Shown here piece by piece: positions 8,675-17,499 of a stretch of DNA of 64,000 nucleotides. The position numbers were made by a program, and so were the translations under genes. The notes under the pieces were generated by a model. It did no database searches, had not been told where the DNA came from, and was given only the letters and a program-made list of their open reading frames with translations. The DNA lies in contig BPJV01000001.1 of NCBI GenBank assembly GCA_026004795.1, positions 372,001 to 436,000 on the forward strand, written 5' to 3'. The first letter of the stretch is position 1; each line of letters starts with the position of its first letter. The stretch is from Pirellulaceae bacterium (GTDB taxonomy: Bacteria > Planctomycetota > Planctomycetia > Pirellulales > Pirellulaceae).

Positions 8675-10006
8675 TTACCCTTCACTCACGCTCTTCAAAA
8701 CCGCCATCCCGTGAAGGATGAGAATGCACTTGATGCCAATCAGCGGTGCGGCGTAGCGGTCGCCGTAGCTGATTAGGACATAGGGAAAGAGATGCAGGAA
8801 ATATATGAAAACTGCAGAAGTGAACTGCCGGTCGTGCGCCTTGCGGAGCAATAAAACGATTGCCACGGATAAGATTGTCCACGGAAACACGCACCTTTTA
8901 ATCATCAACCACCACTCGCGATACGGTGGCTCGTCATAATAGGAATAGTACCAAAGGAACGCCGCCAAAAACCGGTTCCCGACACGACGAGCATAACCGA
9001 GCTTGTCGCGGAGCACACATCTCCAGGCTTCTTGCTGTTTCCTTCTTAGGAACTCTGGTTCTCCCAGTTGCAAATAGAGCTCGCGCTGCTCACGACCTGA
9101 GCTGACGAACGGATGTTTCCTTGTCAATGATTGATTCAAGACTCCGTCGTCATCGAGGCACTGGCTTTGCCATAGTTCGAACGGCGCATTGGACTTAATC
9201 GGAATCAAGCGACCGAACAACCGGTAGTTACGAATGGTCCAGGGAGTCACGACAAGGATCGAACACAAGCCAGCCAACACGACTCGGAGCAAGGCCGAGT
9301 CACCAGTTGCCGATCTTTCACTGACCTTGCCGCTCGATCTTGAATTCGATTGCATGTAGCGTCCGAGGCGCGCCCTGACTGGCGCCAGAACGCCAGAAAA
9401 AACTACCGTCGCCAAGGCCCAATTCAAGCCGATCACAGGACTGCAAAGCGCGGCCATTCCGCCGAAGACACCCCAGGCAACTGATCGCCACAGACTCGTC
9501 GGCCGCCAAAAGTAATTCAGCCCCAGCCACATTAAATCTACACACAGCAGATTCAGCCATAAATCGTGCGTGATCTGAAATAAATCGCGAAAATTGGCCA
9601 ACATCGCTACCGGAATCATCAAACGGCCGATCCATAACAAACCAAGGCGTCGAGACTCGGAAAGTACCATTATCCCGGTGAGCACGATCACGAGTGCCTT
9701 CAGGGCGAGGACGAACTCGATCACGCTGGGGGGATGGTAATCGGTCAACCAATACAATCCCGCCAGAATGTACGGAAGCGCCGGTGGCATCCACGCCGTC
9801 GGGCCCGATTCGACGCGAAAAGGGTCAGCAAAACCACGCCCTTTAAAGATCGCCTTGGCTATCTCGTTGTATTCCGCTCCCAAGTGCCAGTTGATCGTCT
9901 CCGGCAAGACTTCGCGCGGGAAGTCGTTCCGCGCGGCCTGTTCGGCTACCCACGTGCCGAACATTGTCCAGCCCAATACGTAGGCGGCGTCAATCACATA
10001 CCTCAT
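8675..10006 (-). CDS. Polytopic membrane protein, GT39/ArnT-like glycosyltransferase family
   Basis: A 443-aa integral membrane protein with about nine or ten hydrophobic helices. An extracytoplasmic loop after TM1 (LGAEYNEIAKAIFKGRGFADPF) matches the acidic/D-E-Y-x-x-x-A motif region of lipid-linked sugar transferases. After it come PPALPYILAGLYWL, VVTPWTIRNYRLFG and the C-terminal YGDRYAAPLIG motif. Such proteins transfer sugars from polyprenyl-phosphate donors at the membrane. The start at 10006 leads directly into TM1. It is divergent from the cluster beginning at 10422 and lies inside the repeat-flanked cassette. Donor and acceptor are unknown. Confidence 0.7.
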   Translation of the reverse strand: MRYVIDAAYVLGWTMFGTWVAEQAARNDFPREVLPETINWHLGAEYNEIAKAIFKGRGFADPFRVESGPTAWMPPALPYILAGLYWLTDYHPPSVIEFVLALKALVIVLTGIMVLSESRRLGLLWIGRLMIPVAMLANFRDLFQITHDLWLNLLCVDLMWLGLNYFWRPTSLWRSVAWGVFGGMAALCSPVIGLNWALATVVFSGVLAPVRARLGRYMQSNSRSSGKVSERSATGDSALLRVVLAGLCSILVVTPWTIRNYRLFGRLIPIKSNAPFELWQSQCLDDDGVLNQSLTRKHPFVSSGREQRELYLQLGEPEFLRRKQQEAWRCVLRDKLGYARRVGNRFLAAFLWYYSYYDEPPYREWWLMIKRCVFPWTILSVAIVLLLRKAHDRQFTSAVFIYFLHLFPYVLISYGDRYAAPLIGIKCILILHGMAVLKSVSEG

Positions 10007-10421
10007 TCTCGCGTCTACCTACATTCTGTTCGCGTTGCCGATAAAGGATCGACTGTTGCCGCAGGCAACTGCGTTGTAAATGGAGGCGCCATCATGACTC
10101 GATTGGTTTACCTGGCGATTTCACTCGGCATTGAAGTTGGATATTGCGCCATGGCTACGAGCGCAATTCACTTCCCAGTCGTTCCCACAAGATAACAGCG
10201 CCGAGTCCGTCCTGGTGGCAGTCCGCAGACTCGGTAGCATCGAAAGACTCTCGACGGCCCTCGAGATTACCATACCAACGCAGGCCGGTCGGGGGTAATA
10301 CATCAGAAAAAGCACGATCACACAATTCACGCCAACCCGAACACCATTGTAGGTGCTCGACGTAGGAAACCATTACCTACTACTGAAATGGCGAGGTCTT
10401 ATCTACTTTTCACGTCAGGGG
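10007..10421. other. Intergenic region upstream of the Cys-rich peptide cluster
   Basis: A divergent control region between the membrane glycosyltransferase and the cluster. It holds one weak candidate, a 33-codon ORF at 10094-10195 (+) preceded by GGAGG. I see no homology or conserved motif in it and do not call it a gene. Confidence 0.4.
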
Positions 10422-10450
10422 GTTGACGAGACTCGGCAGTGCGTTATAAT
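10422..10450 (+). promoter_or_regulatory. Consensus sigma-70-type promoter of the cluster
   Basis: TTGACG at 10422-10427 and TATAAT at 10445-10450 are separated by exactly 17 bp. This near-perfect housekeeping promoter is the strongest in the window. It directs transcription rightward into 10561 and beyond. Confidence 0.8.
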
Positions 10451-10560
10451 CTCCGAGAGAGAAGGTACTGAAGGTAAGGAACCAAGTTAGTTCGGCTAAC
10501 AGAGTGTTTCTCGCCTAGTAACCTGGATCGGCAGGTGAGTCTTTTCGGGAGGGTGAGGCT
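10451..10560 (+). promoter_or_regulatory. 5' leader of the cluster transcript
   Basis: About 100 nt separate the -10 box from the first ATG. A small hairpin (GTTAG-TTCGG-CTAAC, 10486-10500) with a UUCG-like loop is visible. A GGGAGGGTGAGG purine tract just before the ATG at 10561 serves as a strong ribosome binding site. Confidence 0.5.
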
Positions 10561-11198
10561 ATGCGAATGCAAGGCCTCTTGACAAGAGCGTTCCTGGCAG
10601 GTGCCGTAAGCCAGTGGTTCTGTTCCGCTCTCTCTCTCTCTCTCTCTCTCTCTTGTTGTTCGTTCCGGCGTCTAGCTCAATCTTGCGGTGGTGTCTCGGG
10701 GGGATCGCGCCCCCGTCTCGCATTGTTCATCGTAACTGGCTCGCCACGATCTCGGCCGATAAGAATGGTGTGGCGCCCTCAAGTCGTCCGTCTGTGTCAA
10801 TGGAAACACCAAGAGTTGTTCCTCCTGTTCACCCGACGGTGCGGTTTCGCAAACTTGCCGCACTGATGAATAATGGTGAGGCCGAAGGCGTGGCGACACA
10901 GAAAATGGGTGCAGTGTTACAACTGAGTCACTCGTTACTGTTTTTCAGCGCAGCGACGTGCAAAGAAACGTTACGCGACGCCATGGCTTACTTGCATGAT
11001 TTGTCAAGCTGCGGTTGGCAATGGGCTCAGCAGGTCAGTATAAGGCTGCGTCGATTGCAGTTGTCGGACCGCAGGGTGGCTGCGCCGTGCTCCGATGCCT
11101 CGTCGCTCAGGCGGGGAGGAAACGATGTGTTGGGTCGACTTCTTCCGAGTATTTACCGCGCTGCGTGTTGCGTGGTTCTGTTCCTTTCGTGTCTGTGA
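10561..11198 (+). CDS. Putative phase-variable first gene of the cluster, out of frame as sequenced
   Basis: The ATG at 10561 follows a strong ribosome binding site and the consensus promoter. The N-terminus (MRMQGLLTRAFLAGAVSQW) then enters a (CT)13 tract encoding Ser-Leu repeats. As sequenced, the frame ends at 10866 after 101 codons. Losing one CT unit, or gaining two, would join it to a second frame open through 11198 and give about 211 residues, ending 13 nt before the next gene. This is the design of a contingency gene. I recognise no domain in either frame, and an assembly or sequencing slip in the repeat is possible, so coding status is uncertain. Confidence 0.35.
10628..10653 (+). 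repeat. (CT)13 dinucleotide microsatellite
   Basis: Thirteen perfect CT units lie inside the first reading frame of the cluster, 67 nt after its ATG. A tract of this length is prone to replication slippage and changes the reading frame by 2 nt per unit. Confidence 0.95.
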
Positions 11199-11211
11199 AG
11201 GAGGAAATTGA

Positions 11212-11550
11212 ATGAACGCTACAGCTTATCAGCGAGAATCTTCGTTCCTGGCGCTGAGTGTGATCGCAGCAGCGGTCATGTTTAGCGCACCAGCGAATGT
11301 GAACCGGCAGGTGGTCGGAGGTCAGCCCTGCACGGTGCAGGACGAGTTGTTGTCCAAGAACTGTCCCGTTGCGCCAGGTCGTACGGCCTGCAGTCGGTAT
11401 AGGAATAAGTGCAACAGCGCTACCGGAACTAAAACGAAGCTGTGTAACGAGAATGCGGGCGGCGGCAATTGCAGTGACGGCAACCCAAATTGCGGTGAGT
11501 TCTTTCATGATGAACTCTCTAGCACTGCCTGCGAAGAAAACTACAGCTAG
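11212..11550 (+). CDS. Small Cys-rich secreted peptide with a Gly-Gly motif
   Basis: A 112-aa protein preceded by a textbook AGGAGG 7 nt before its ATG. Residues 12-26 (FLALSVIAAAVMFSA) form a hydrophobic export signal. A double glycine follows at 36-37 (NRQVVGG), and the remaining 75 residues carry eight Cys (C40 onward; QPC, KNC, TAC, NKC, KLC, GNC, PNC, TAC) among Asn, Gly and Lys. That pattern suggests a disulfide-rich exported peptide. A C39-type (Gly-Gly leader) protease-like protein is encoded two genes downstream, with redox proteins beside it. Whether the GG is a processing site is inference. No family is recognised. Confidence 0.7.
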   Translation: MNATAYQRESSFLALSVIAAAVMFSAPANVNRQVVGGQPCTVQDELLSKNCPVAPGRTACSRYRNKCNSATGTKTKLCNENAGGGNCSDGNPNCGEFFHDELSSTACEENYS

Positions 11551-11640
11551 GAACGCAACAGTTAGTTAATGCCGGCACGCAGTCGCGGGCTACCAGGGTC
11601 GGAAAGCAGGCTTTGGTGCGTGCGTTGGATGTTTGTAAAT

Positions 11641-11674
11641 GAGGGGTGGAATCCACGCGGTTCGACCCCTCTTT
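11641..11674 (+). terminator. Hairpin after the Cys-rich peptide gene (terminator or attenuator)
   Basis: GAGGGGTGGAA (11641-11651) pairs with TTCGACCCCTC (11661-11671) around a 9-nt loop, with one mismatch, followed by only three T. The stem is strong but the U-tract short, so partial termination is likely. The peptide gene would then be expressed in excess over the genes from 11893. Confidence 0.55.
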
Positions 11675-11892
11675 GGGAATGATCCGTTACTAAGATTGTT
11701 ACGGGCTTATCGCTTTTTCCTCTCGCTTTCCTCTAATTATTTCTTGCGGAATATAGCGTTTTTTTGCTTGCTGTGTGTTTTTGAATAAAAGCTTTCATTT
11801 CTTTGTTTCTTCCCCGGAACCTCCTCTGTGTTCGCGCTAATGCGTAACGTCCAAATAGGCTAGGTGTGCGTGTTTCATTGCTGAAGTGTATT
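11675..11892. other. AT-rich spacer before 11893
   Basis: A T-rich stretch (runs of TTT around 11711-11800), unlike the GC-rich surroundings. No gene is visible. It could hold a second promoter for the membrane-protein genes, but I see no convincing -35/-10 pair. Confidence 0.4.
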
Positions 11893-13113
11893 ATGTCGTC
11901 TCGAATATTGCATGCATGGTCAACCCCAGGCGCCTGCATCGTTGTGCTTGCGTTTTTTTCCACGGCAGGAGTTAACGCGAATCAGACCGTCAACGAGGAA
12001 ACCTGTAGGAAAGAATTAATTCGTTTGTCAGAGGCGCTGGACGGGCGCGTGATTGACCTGAAAGAGCACGAGATTCGCCGGAAGAGTTCTGAATTCAATT
12101 CTCGTCCGGGATGGCAATCACTCGAGCGCCTGTCTCCGCCGCCTGGCGATGCTTGGTCGGCAATTACGTCCGTAACATGGAATGGGGAATTGAGCTGGGA
12201 GGTCAGAGATATTAGACGAGGAGCCGTCAATGAGAACCCGGAGGAAGGGGGCGGTAGAGACGAGACCATAACTTCATTGGTTCCGTTCCCGGGAATCCCA
12301 GTGCGCAATGCATTTTGGTTTACCGTAGGCTGCGGCTCAGTTCGCAATGCAAATGAGTGTAGTGGTTTTGTCGAAGACAAGAATTTCGCTTCGCTTGGTA
12401 TCAAGGCGATCCACGGCGCTGCAGGGGTGTTTGTGGGGATGCTGAATGGTTTTCGAAAAGGGGCGCGAAATTCTTTTCGATCCTGGGCACAAAATCCAAC
12501 GTTAACGTCACGGCGGTCGCCCTCTGGCGGTATCGAACTGAGTTTGAAAGATCCGATTGATGGAAATGTGCAGATAGTGTTCGACGTCGGTGTGGCTGGC
12601 CCTCGTCTTCGCGAGGTGCGGATGTCGGGGGGCGTGGATGCTGGTTCTGCGATTGGCAACTATCCATTTGGAATCGAATATCAGAATAGATATAGATACG
12701 ACTATGACGAATCGCGATCTCAGGGCTGGGGTCTCGGCGTGTTTCCGGTTTCTGTTCAGACACTCTCTTTGGTTCGCTATAAGTCCGAGGGAAGGTTTAC
12801 AGGATATTTTATGGCCCATGATACGACAATCCTTGCAATCAGCGAGCGGATTCCGAGGCCGAATAATCTGGAAGAGCTGTTAAATCGCTTTGATGTGGCG
12901 TGGCCCGATGGTATGAGCGTCACCATCGCCTCACACGAGGGCATCGACTTCGAGTGGCGCGATGGTGCGATTGTTCGGCGGATTGATCGCAAACGGCTTG
13001 ATTCGATCTCGGGGTTTCGGTTGAGCAACGCCCGGTGGACGATTCCGGTGCTCGGACTCTTCGTGCTCACGTGCGTGGCAGCGTTCTTGTATTGGCGGAG
13101 GAAGTTCAAATGA
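11893..13113 (+). CDS. Exported type-I membrane protein of unknown function
   Basis: About 406 aa. A signal peptide (ACIVVLAFFSTAGVNA) is followed by a long extracytoplasmic domain. It starts with a helical stretch around QTVNEETCRKEL, then a beta-rich body with paired Cys at VGCGSVRNANECSG and the Arg/Tyr run YQNRYRYDYDESRSQGWGLG. It ends with one membrane helix (IPVLGLFVLTCVAAFLYW) and a basic RRKFK tail. It looks like an anchored extracytoplasmic partner protein. The next gene starts within its stop (ATGA), so the two are translationally coupled. An alternative GTG start lies at 11866; the ATG gives the better signal peptide. No family is recognised. Confidence 0.7.
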   Translation: MSSRILHAWSTPGACIVVLAFFSTAGVNANQTVNEETCRKELIRLSEALDGRVIDLKEHEIRRKSSEFNSRPGWQSLERLSPPPGDAWSAITSVTWNGELSWEVRDIRRGAVNENPEEGGGRDETITSLVPFPGIPVRNAFWFTVGCGSVRNANECSGFVEDKNFASLGIKAIHGAAGVFVGMLNGFRKGARNSFRSWAQNPTLTSRRSPSGGIELSLKDPIDGNVQIVFDVGVAGPRLREVRMSGGVDAGSAIGNYPFGIEYQNRYRYDYDESRSQGWGLGVFPVSVQTLSLVRYKSEGRFTGYFMAHDTTILAISERIPRPNNLEELLNRFDVAWPDGMSVTIASHEGIDFEWRDGAIVRRIDRKRLDSISGFRLSNARWTIPVLGLFVLTCVAAFLYWRRKFK

Positions 13114-14252
13114 GGCGATGTCACCTGGGCGATGTGTGCGCTTTGCTAGCCATCGTTACCTTGGGACTGGCGGCCATTTCCGGGATGAGAGCGACGCGCG
13201 CTTCGGAGCCGTACTGCGGTGTATATTCTGTCTACATTGCCGCGGACGTCTTGGAGCATCCGATAGAGTTCGAGTCACTATTGTCTAACGAGTATGTACT
13301 CGGTTGGGAGGGAAGCAGTATTAATGCCCTGACCGAGGCTGTAGAAGATCATGGGCTGGTCGCATGCAAAATTGGGGCTTTGTCGTATTGGGACCTGCGT
13401 CTGGCTTCGTTTCCAGTAATCCTTCATGTGCGATCGGACATCTCACTGCCGCGCTTCGATCACTGGGTGGTGTATTTGGGTGAAAAAGCCGGAAGGGCTC
13501 GTATTCTGGATCCGTCCCATGGGGAGCAGGTGATTGACTATGCACACTTATTGGCTCTCTGGGATGGCGCAGGGCTAGCCGTTAGTGACTCTTCAGGTAA
13601 GGTCGTAGCATGGCGAGTATTGGGCATTCTCTGGCGTCTAATGGTGATCGCAGTAGTAGCCGTCTTGTGTTGCGGCCACGTCAAGATTATGGCCACACTC
13701 TGGCAATCTCAGCGTAGTGGCTCGCATCGATCTCGAGTCCCAGCCTCGTGCGTAGTCGGCAGCCTGACGATGCTGATGGTGACTGCGGTGTTCTTGGATG
13801 GGGTTTTTGGTCCCCGGATTTGGCGCCAGAGCTACGTGACTCAAAGCATCGCTACAATGATCTTGCCACGACAGTTTCCCAGAATCGGTACCGAAGAGTT
13901 GCGGCAAGCGCTCTTTGGAAATGATGGCTCCGAATTGGTCTTGGTTGACGCTCGACTGGCAAGAGATTACGAGTATCGTCAACTGCCTCGCGCGATCAGC
14001 GTGCCGGTCGACGCCGCGCCAAATCAGGAGGAACAAGCGTTGGCGAACATTTCGCGTGATGCTCCAGTCGTAGTCTATTGTCAGTCATCGGAATGTACCT
14101 TCAGTGATGTTGTGGCACAGAGGTTGTACGCGCGCGGATTTAAAGACATTCGCATTTATCGCGAGGGAGTAGTCGGTTGGTTCGGTAGGCCTGCTCAATC
14201 GGGGCCGTCGAAGAATCGGACGTCGGGAAACGGTGGGGAGGACGAAGGATGA
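13110..14252 (+). CDS. Membrane protein with N-terminal C39-like papain-fold peptidase and C-terminal rhodanese domain
   Basis: A 380-aa protein. TM1 or a signal anchor (residues 8-25) leads into a C39-type domain with C36 (YCGVYSVYIAADVL), H118 (FDHWVVYLG) and D134 (RILDPSHG), in the order and spacing of the C39 catalytic triad. Two membrane helices follow (about 172-195 and 215-235). The C-terminus is a rhodanese domain (LVLVDARLARDYEYRQLPRA...VVVYC) with loop CQSSECTFS (C324, C329). C39 domains usually remove Gly-Gly leaders; rhodaneses move sulfane sulfur or act in thiol redox. It is ATGA-coupled to both neighbours. I infer a role in maturing Cys-containing exported proteins of this cluster. 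Confidence 0.75.
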   Translation: MRRCHLGDVCALLAIVTLGLAAISGMRATRASEPYCGVYSVYIAADVLEHPIEFESLLSNEYVLGWEGSSINALTEAVEDHGLVACKIGALSYWDLRLASFPVILHVRSDISLPRFDHWVVYLGEKAGRARILDPSHGEQVIDYAHLLALWDGAGLAVSDSSGKVVAWRVLGILWRLMVIAVVAVLCCGHVKIMATLWQSQRSGSHRSRVPASCVVGSLTMLMVTAVFLDGVFGPRIWRQSYVTQSIATMILPRQFPRIGTEELRQALFGNDGSELVLVDARLARDYEYRQLPRAISVPVDAAPNQEEQALANISRDAPVVVYCQSSECTFSDVVAQRLYARGFKDIRIYREGVVGWFGRPAQSGPSKNRTSGNGGEDEG

Positions 14253-14764
14253 AACGTGCGTTGGCTAGGACTCGACTGCGAATTGGCAGCGGTATGGCTA
14301 TGGCCTGTGTGCTCTTCATCGGCGGCACGTTCGCAGTAAGCGGATTAGGACATATCACCAATCCAGTTCGGTTGTTCGAGCACATTTTGCGATACGACCT
14401 GCTCCCCTATTGGGTCGCTGTCTTTGCCGCCACCGTGCTACCATGGCTGGAACTCGGGCTGGCCGTACTGCTGCTGCTTGGACTGAGTCGTCCGGTGGCG
14501 TTCGCCTGCAGTGCTTTGTTGTCCACCGGTTTCGTGGTGGCACAGAGCTGGGCGCTATGGCGTGGGCTCGAAATCGACTGCGGATGTTTCGGGGCGCTGC
14601 TACAGCGGTCAGTGGGCGCCGAGTCTTTGAGTCTAGCGGTCGCCGTTTTGGTGGCATCCGTGATAGGCATGTCACTAACGACAGGCAGTGAGCCGTCATT
14701 GAAATCAAATCTCACTGGCAAGGCTGCATGTGAGACGCCGGGAAGGCGGTTGGTGGTACAATAG
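14249..14764 (+). CDS. MauE/DoxX-family redox-associated membrane protein
   Basis: A 171-aa protein with four predicted membrane helices ([37 protein letters not shown], then two more). It has the family motif IDCGCFG with C111 and C113 at a helix end. MauE-type proteins supply thiol/disulfide redox power across the membrane, as in methylamine dehydrogenase maturation, and are often paired with thioredoxin-like or rhodanese partners. It begins inside the stop codon of the rhodanese gene (ATGA). Together they form a plausible electron or sulfur relay for disulfide formation in the exported products. No MauA/B/D genes are present, so methylamine oxidation is not implied. Confidence 0.8.
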   Translation: MKRALARTRLRIGSGMAMACVLFIGGTFAVSGLGHITNPVRLFEHILRYDLLPYWVAVFAATVLPWLELGLAVLLLLGLSRPVAFACSALLSTGFVVAQSWALWRGLEIDCGCFGALLQRSVGAESLSLAVAVLVASVIGMSLTTGSEPSLKSNLTGKAACETPGRRLVVQ

Positions 14765-14840
14765 GGTTCGTGGTACTGTAGAGTTGGGAAAAGTTGTTCT
14801 TCACGATGCGAGATCGACCTGGATTGGCCTGGAGATTCCG

Positions 14841-15791
14841 ATGTTTACTGAACCGGTATTTCACCTAGCACTTCCCACTGGCATCGTTCAGTTGGGAATT
14901 GCCGGCCCACACGGCGGGCGACGATCGACTCGCTACGGTTTTACCCTGATTGAGTTGTTGGTAGTGATCGCCATCGTGGGTGTGTTAAGTTCGCTGCTGT
15001 TGGCAGGCGTTCAAGCGGCGCGGGAAGCGGCCCGGAGGGTACAGTGTCAGAACAATCTGCGTCAGGTCGGGATGGCATTGCAAAACCATGTCTCCACGCA
15101 CGGCGTCTTCCCGTCGAATGGCGGTTACGATGGCAAGAGCACAGTCGTTTCGAAGCAAGGTATTCCGGTAGTCGTGTCGACTTATGACAACAAGCTGAAG
15201 CAACTGTTCAAATGGGGTATCGGCGCGCCGGGAATTCGGCCGAAGGATCAACCAGGAAGTTGGGCTTATTCCATTCTCCCGTTCTTGGAACAGCACCACG
15301 CGTACGAACAGCTTGATTTTCGTGTAATCCAACCTGTGTTCCTGTGTCCGACACGGTCGCGCCCCGTTCCCTTGCCGACCGTGGACGATGCTTACGGACG
15401 GTACGAATCAGGCGGCTGGGGATGGGCAAAGACCGATTACGCCGCCAATTTGCTGATGATTCGAAATCGTCCCCAAGTTTTAGGTCCGGGAGCAATCACT
15501 GATGGATTATCCAACACGATTGCGGCTGGAGAGAAAGCTTACGACCGCGTTATCCACACGGCCACAACGTGGTACTGGGATGAGCCGATATTTACTGGAG
15601 GATCGCAAGGAACTTCCCGCGACGGTGGTTTGTTGGTACCGGATGGAGATCGGTACGAGTTCAAGGCTAATTGGGGCTCGCCCCACTCCGGTGTTCACTT
15701 CGTACGGGCCGATGGGTCGGTCCATTTGGAGAGCTTTCAAATTGACTGGCGCGTGTTCGACGGGTTGCGCACTCCGCAAGGGGGAGAGTGA
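14841..15791 (+). CDS. DUF1559 pseudopilin (prepilin-type N-terminal methylation signal)
   Basis: A 316-aa protein of the abundant planctomycete DUF1559 family (SBP_bac_10/H-X9-DG type). A leader ends at the prepilin cleavage site [17 protein letters not shown], followed by [20 protein letters not shown] and the family blocks [13 protein letters not shown] and [17 protein letters not shown]. The C-terminus has [11 protein letters not shown] (H-X9-DG-like). A type IV prepilin peptidase encoded elsewhere would process it. The start is the ATG at 14841 with GGAG 9 nt upstream. A GTG at 14730 would add 37 residues. The stop codon abuts the right 1.7-kb repeat, so a few C-terminal residues may have been lost. 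Likely the main structural product of the cluster. Confidence 0.85.
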   Translation: MFTEPVFHLALPTGIVQLGIAGPHGGRRSTRYGFTLIELLVVIAIVGVLSSLLLAGVQAAREAARRVQCQNNLRQVGMALQNHVSTHGVFPSNGGYDGKSTVVSKQGIPVVVSTYDNKLKQLFKWGIGAPGIRPKDQPGSWAYSILPFLEQHHAYEQLDFRVIQPVFLCPTRSRPVPLPTVDDAYGRYESGGWGWAKTDYAANLLMIRNRPQVLGPGAITDGLSNTIAAGEKAYDRVIHTATTWYWDEPIFTGGSQGTSRDGGLLVPDGDRYEFKANWGSPHSGVHFVRADGSVHLESFQIDWRVFDGLRTPQGGE

Positions 15792-16664
15792 ACCGATGGT
15801 GGCCGCAGTTGGAGCGAGCCCGAGGTCTTGCAAGAGAACACGGGGCAGCAGAACGTGATGAGCGTCACCCTGCGGCGGATCGACCGCGACGACGGCACGA
15901 GCGAGCTGGCCATGTTCTACCTCGAAAAAAACGGCTTCGACGACCTCCGAATGTTCTTGCGATTCTCCTCGGATCAGGGCCGTTCGTTCGGGCCGCCCGT
16001 GCTGGTCACTCCGGATCCAGGATATCACGTCGTCAATAACGATCGCGTCACCATCCTCTCCTCGGGGCGGTGGATCGTCCCGGCAGCTTCCACGCGCGAC
16101 GTGCGGCAGGAAAATCACTTCGTATCCCGTTGTTATATCTCCGACGATCGAGGACGCAGTTGGCGGCCGGGCCGCGGCGTCGTCGACGCTCCGCGGCGAG
16201 GCGCGATGGAACCGGATGTCGTCGAACTTCGCGACGGCCGGCTGCTGATGATCATCCGCACCCAACTCGGGTATATCGGCCGGAGTTATTCGACCGACGG
16301 AGGGGACACGTGGAGTCCCATGGAAACGATGGGCGTCCGATCTCCTGAAGCTCCCGCTACGATCCGTCGCATTCCCGCAACAGGTGATCTGCTGTTGATC
16401 TGGAACGACATCTACACGCCTGGGGCCGATCATGGTGGCCGCCGGACACCCCTGGTCGCTGCCGTATCGAGCGACGACGGGCAATCGTGGCACGTCGTCG
16501 GTGAACTGGAATCCGATCCCGCCCGCACCTTCTCTTATCCCAGCCTCACCTTTGTTGGCGCTCGCGTCCTCCTTTCCTATTGGGAATCCGATCCTCAGAC
16601 CGGATGGCTATCCACTCGCTTCCGTTCCCTGCCCCTCGCCTGGTTCTATCGCCACGAACGGTAG
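15792..16664 (+). pseudogene. 5'-truncated sialidase-domain fragment (duplicate of 6368-7240)
   Basis: The reading frame is the same as in the full-length gene and ends at the same stop (PLAWFYRHER). It keeps three of the four Asp-boxes but lacks the signal peptide, the beta-helix and the first box. The frame is intact, so duplication is recent. A start around 15828 would give a 278-aa cytosolic fragment with no obvious use. Confidence 0.85.
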
Positions 16665-17487
16665 CAGAACCCGTCAAGCCTACGTTTTCCAAGCTGTCTT
16701 GGCGTCTTGGCTAAGAGTTTCGTGTACATCAGGATCCGCCAACACAATTCGACGCGGAAGCCCGAATCGAACAAGCGTATCGCTTTATTAAACAGATTCC
16801 CTGAATCGCGGCGCAGCCGATCGACTCGCCCCGTGGATGCGTCACCGAACCCGGAGGTGCTACTGAAAACCGTGGCGTCGCCCCCAAAGTCGACGTGCGA
16901 TGCTCATTCGACTCGTGGTCCCCGATGTCGGGCCACTGGTCACGCTCGCATCCGACAAAGCGACTGGCATCTATCCAGGACAGTCGCTAGCGGCATCGGG
17001 CTGACCAACGCGTGGCTTGCCGAACAAGGACGGATCCGCATGAAGACTTTATCGTCCGGACTTGCTCCTCTTCGCGGAACCGCCTGATGCGGCCCCGCAT
17101 GTCAGGCGGTGTGAGGAGGGTCATCCGCAAGAATAGAGGTGATTCGCAATTCTTGGACCATTGGCGAGCGAGAATAGGATAGAGGTCAAGCCTGCGGTCG
17201 CTCGCTGCCGGAGGTTTATTCGCTGGTGGGCAGCCGCTAGGCCACGCCTCGGCATCCACGCGAAAGACGTGACGGAGCTGCCTCAGCACCTACTCCGTCT
17301 CTTCGGGGAACACCTCGACCAGGTCCACGAAGTTCCGCCGCGGGTGGGCCAGACAGTGGGCCACGATCGTCCGTAGCTCATCGGACATGTTCCGCGACAG
17401 TGCATCGCCCCTCTGGATCGGTCTCGCCAATTCTTCCCCACCGCCAGCACGTTCATGAATACCAGCACGATGCGCCAGTAAGTGAAC
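15792..17487 (+). repeat. Right copy of the 1,696-bp direct repeat
   Basis: A near-identical copy of 6368-8063. It starts one base after the DUF1559 stop codon and ends in the IS66 relic. It carries a 5'-truncated sialidase and the same degenerate downstream sequence. Confidence 0.95.
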
Positions 17488-17499
17488 GAATACCAGCAC
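17290..17499 (-). pseudogene. IS66 transposase (TnpC) fragment, right copy
   Basis: Same relic as 7866-8066 (GDALSRNMSDELRTIVAHCL, then FPEE and an in-frame TAG). Here the sequence beyond the repeat end differs: a short imperfect duplication (GAATACCAGCACGAAGCGCCAG after GAATACCAGCACGATGCGCCAG) extends the upstream side, and no TnpA follows. Confidence 0.75.

Noticed and set aside
10094-10195. 33-codon ORF with a GGAGG site
   Set aside because: No motif, and it lies in a divergent control region; too little evidence to call a gene.
11107-11508. Minus-strand ORF opposite the Cys-rich peptide
   Set aside because: It runs against the promoter, ribosome site and gene order of the cluster and has no motif.
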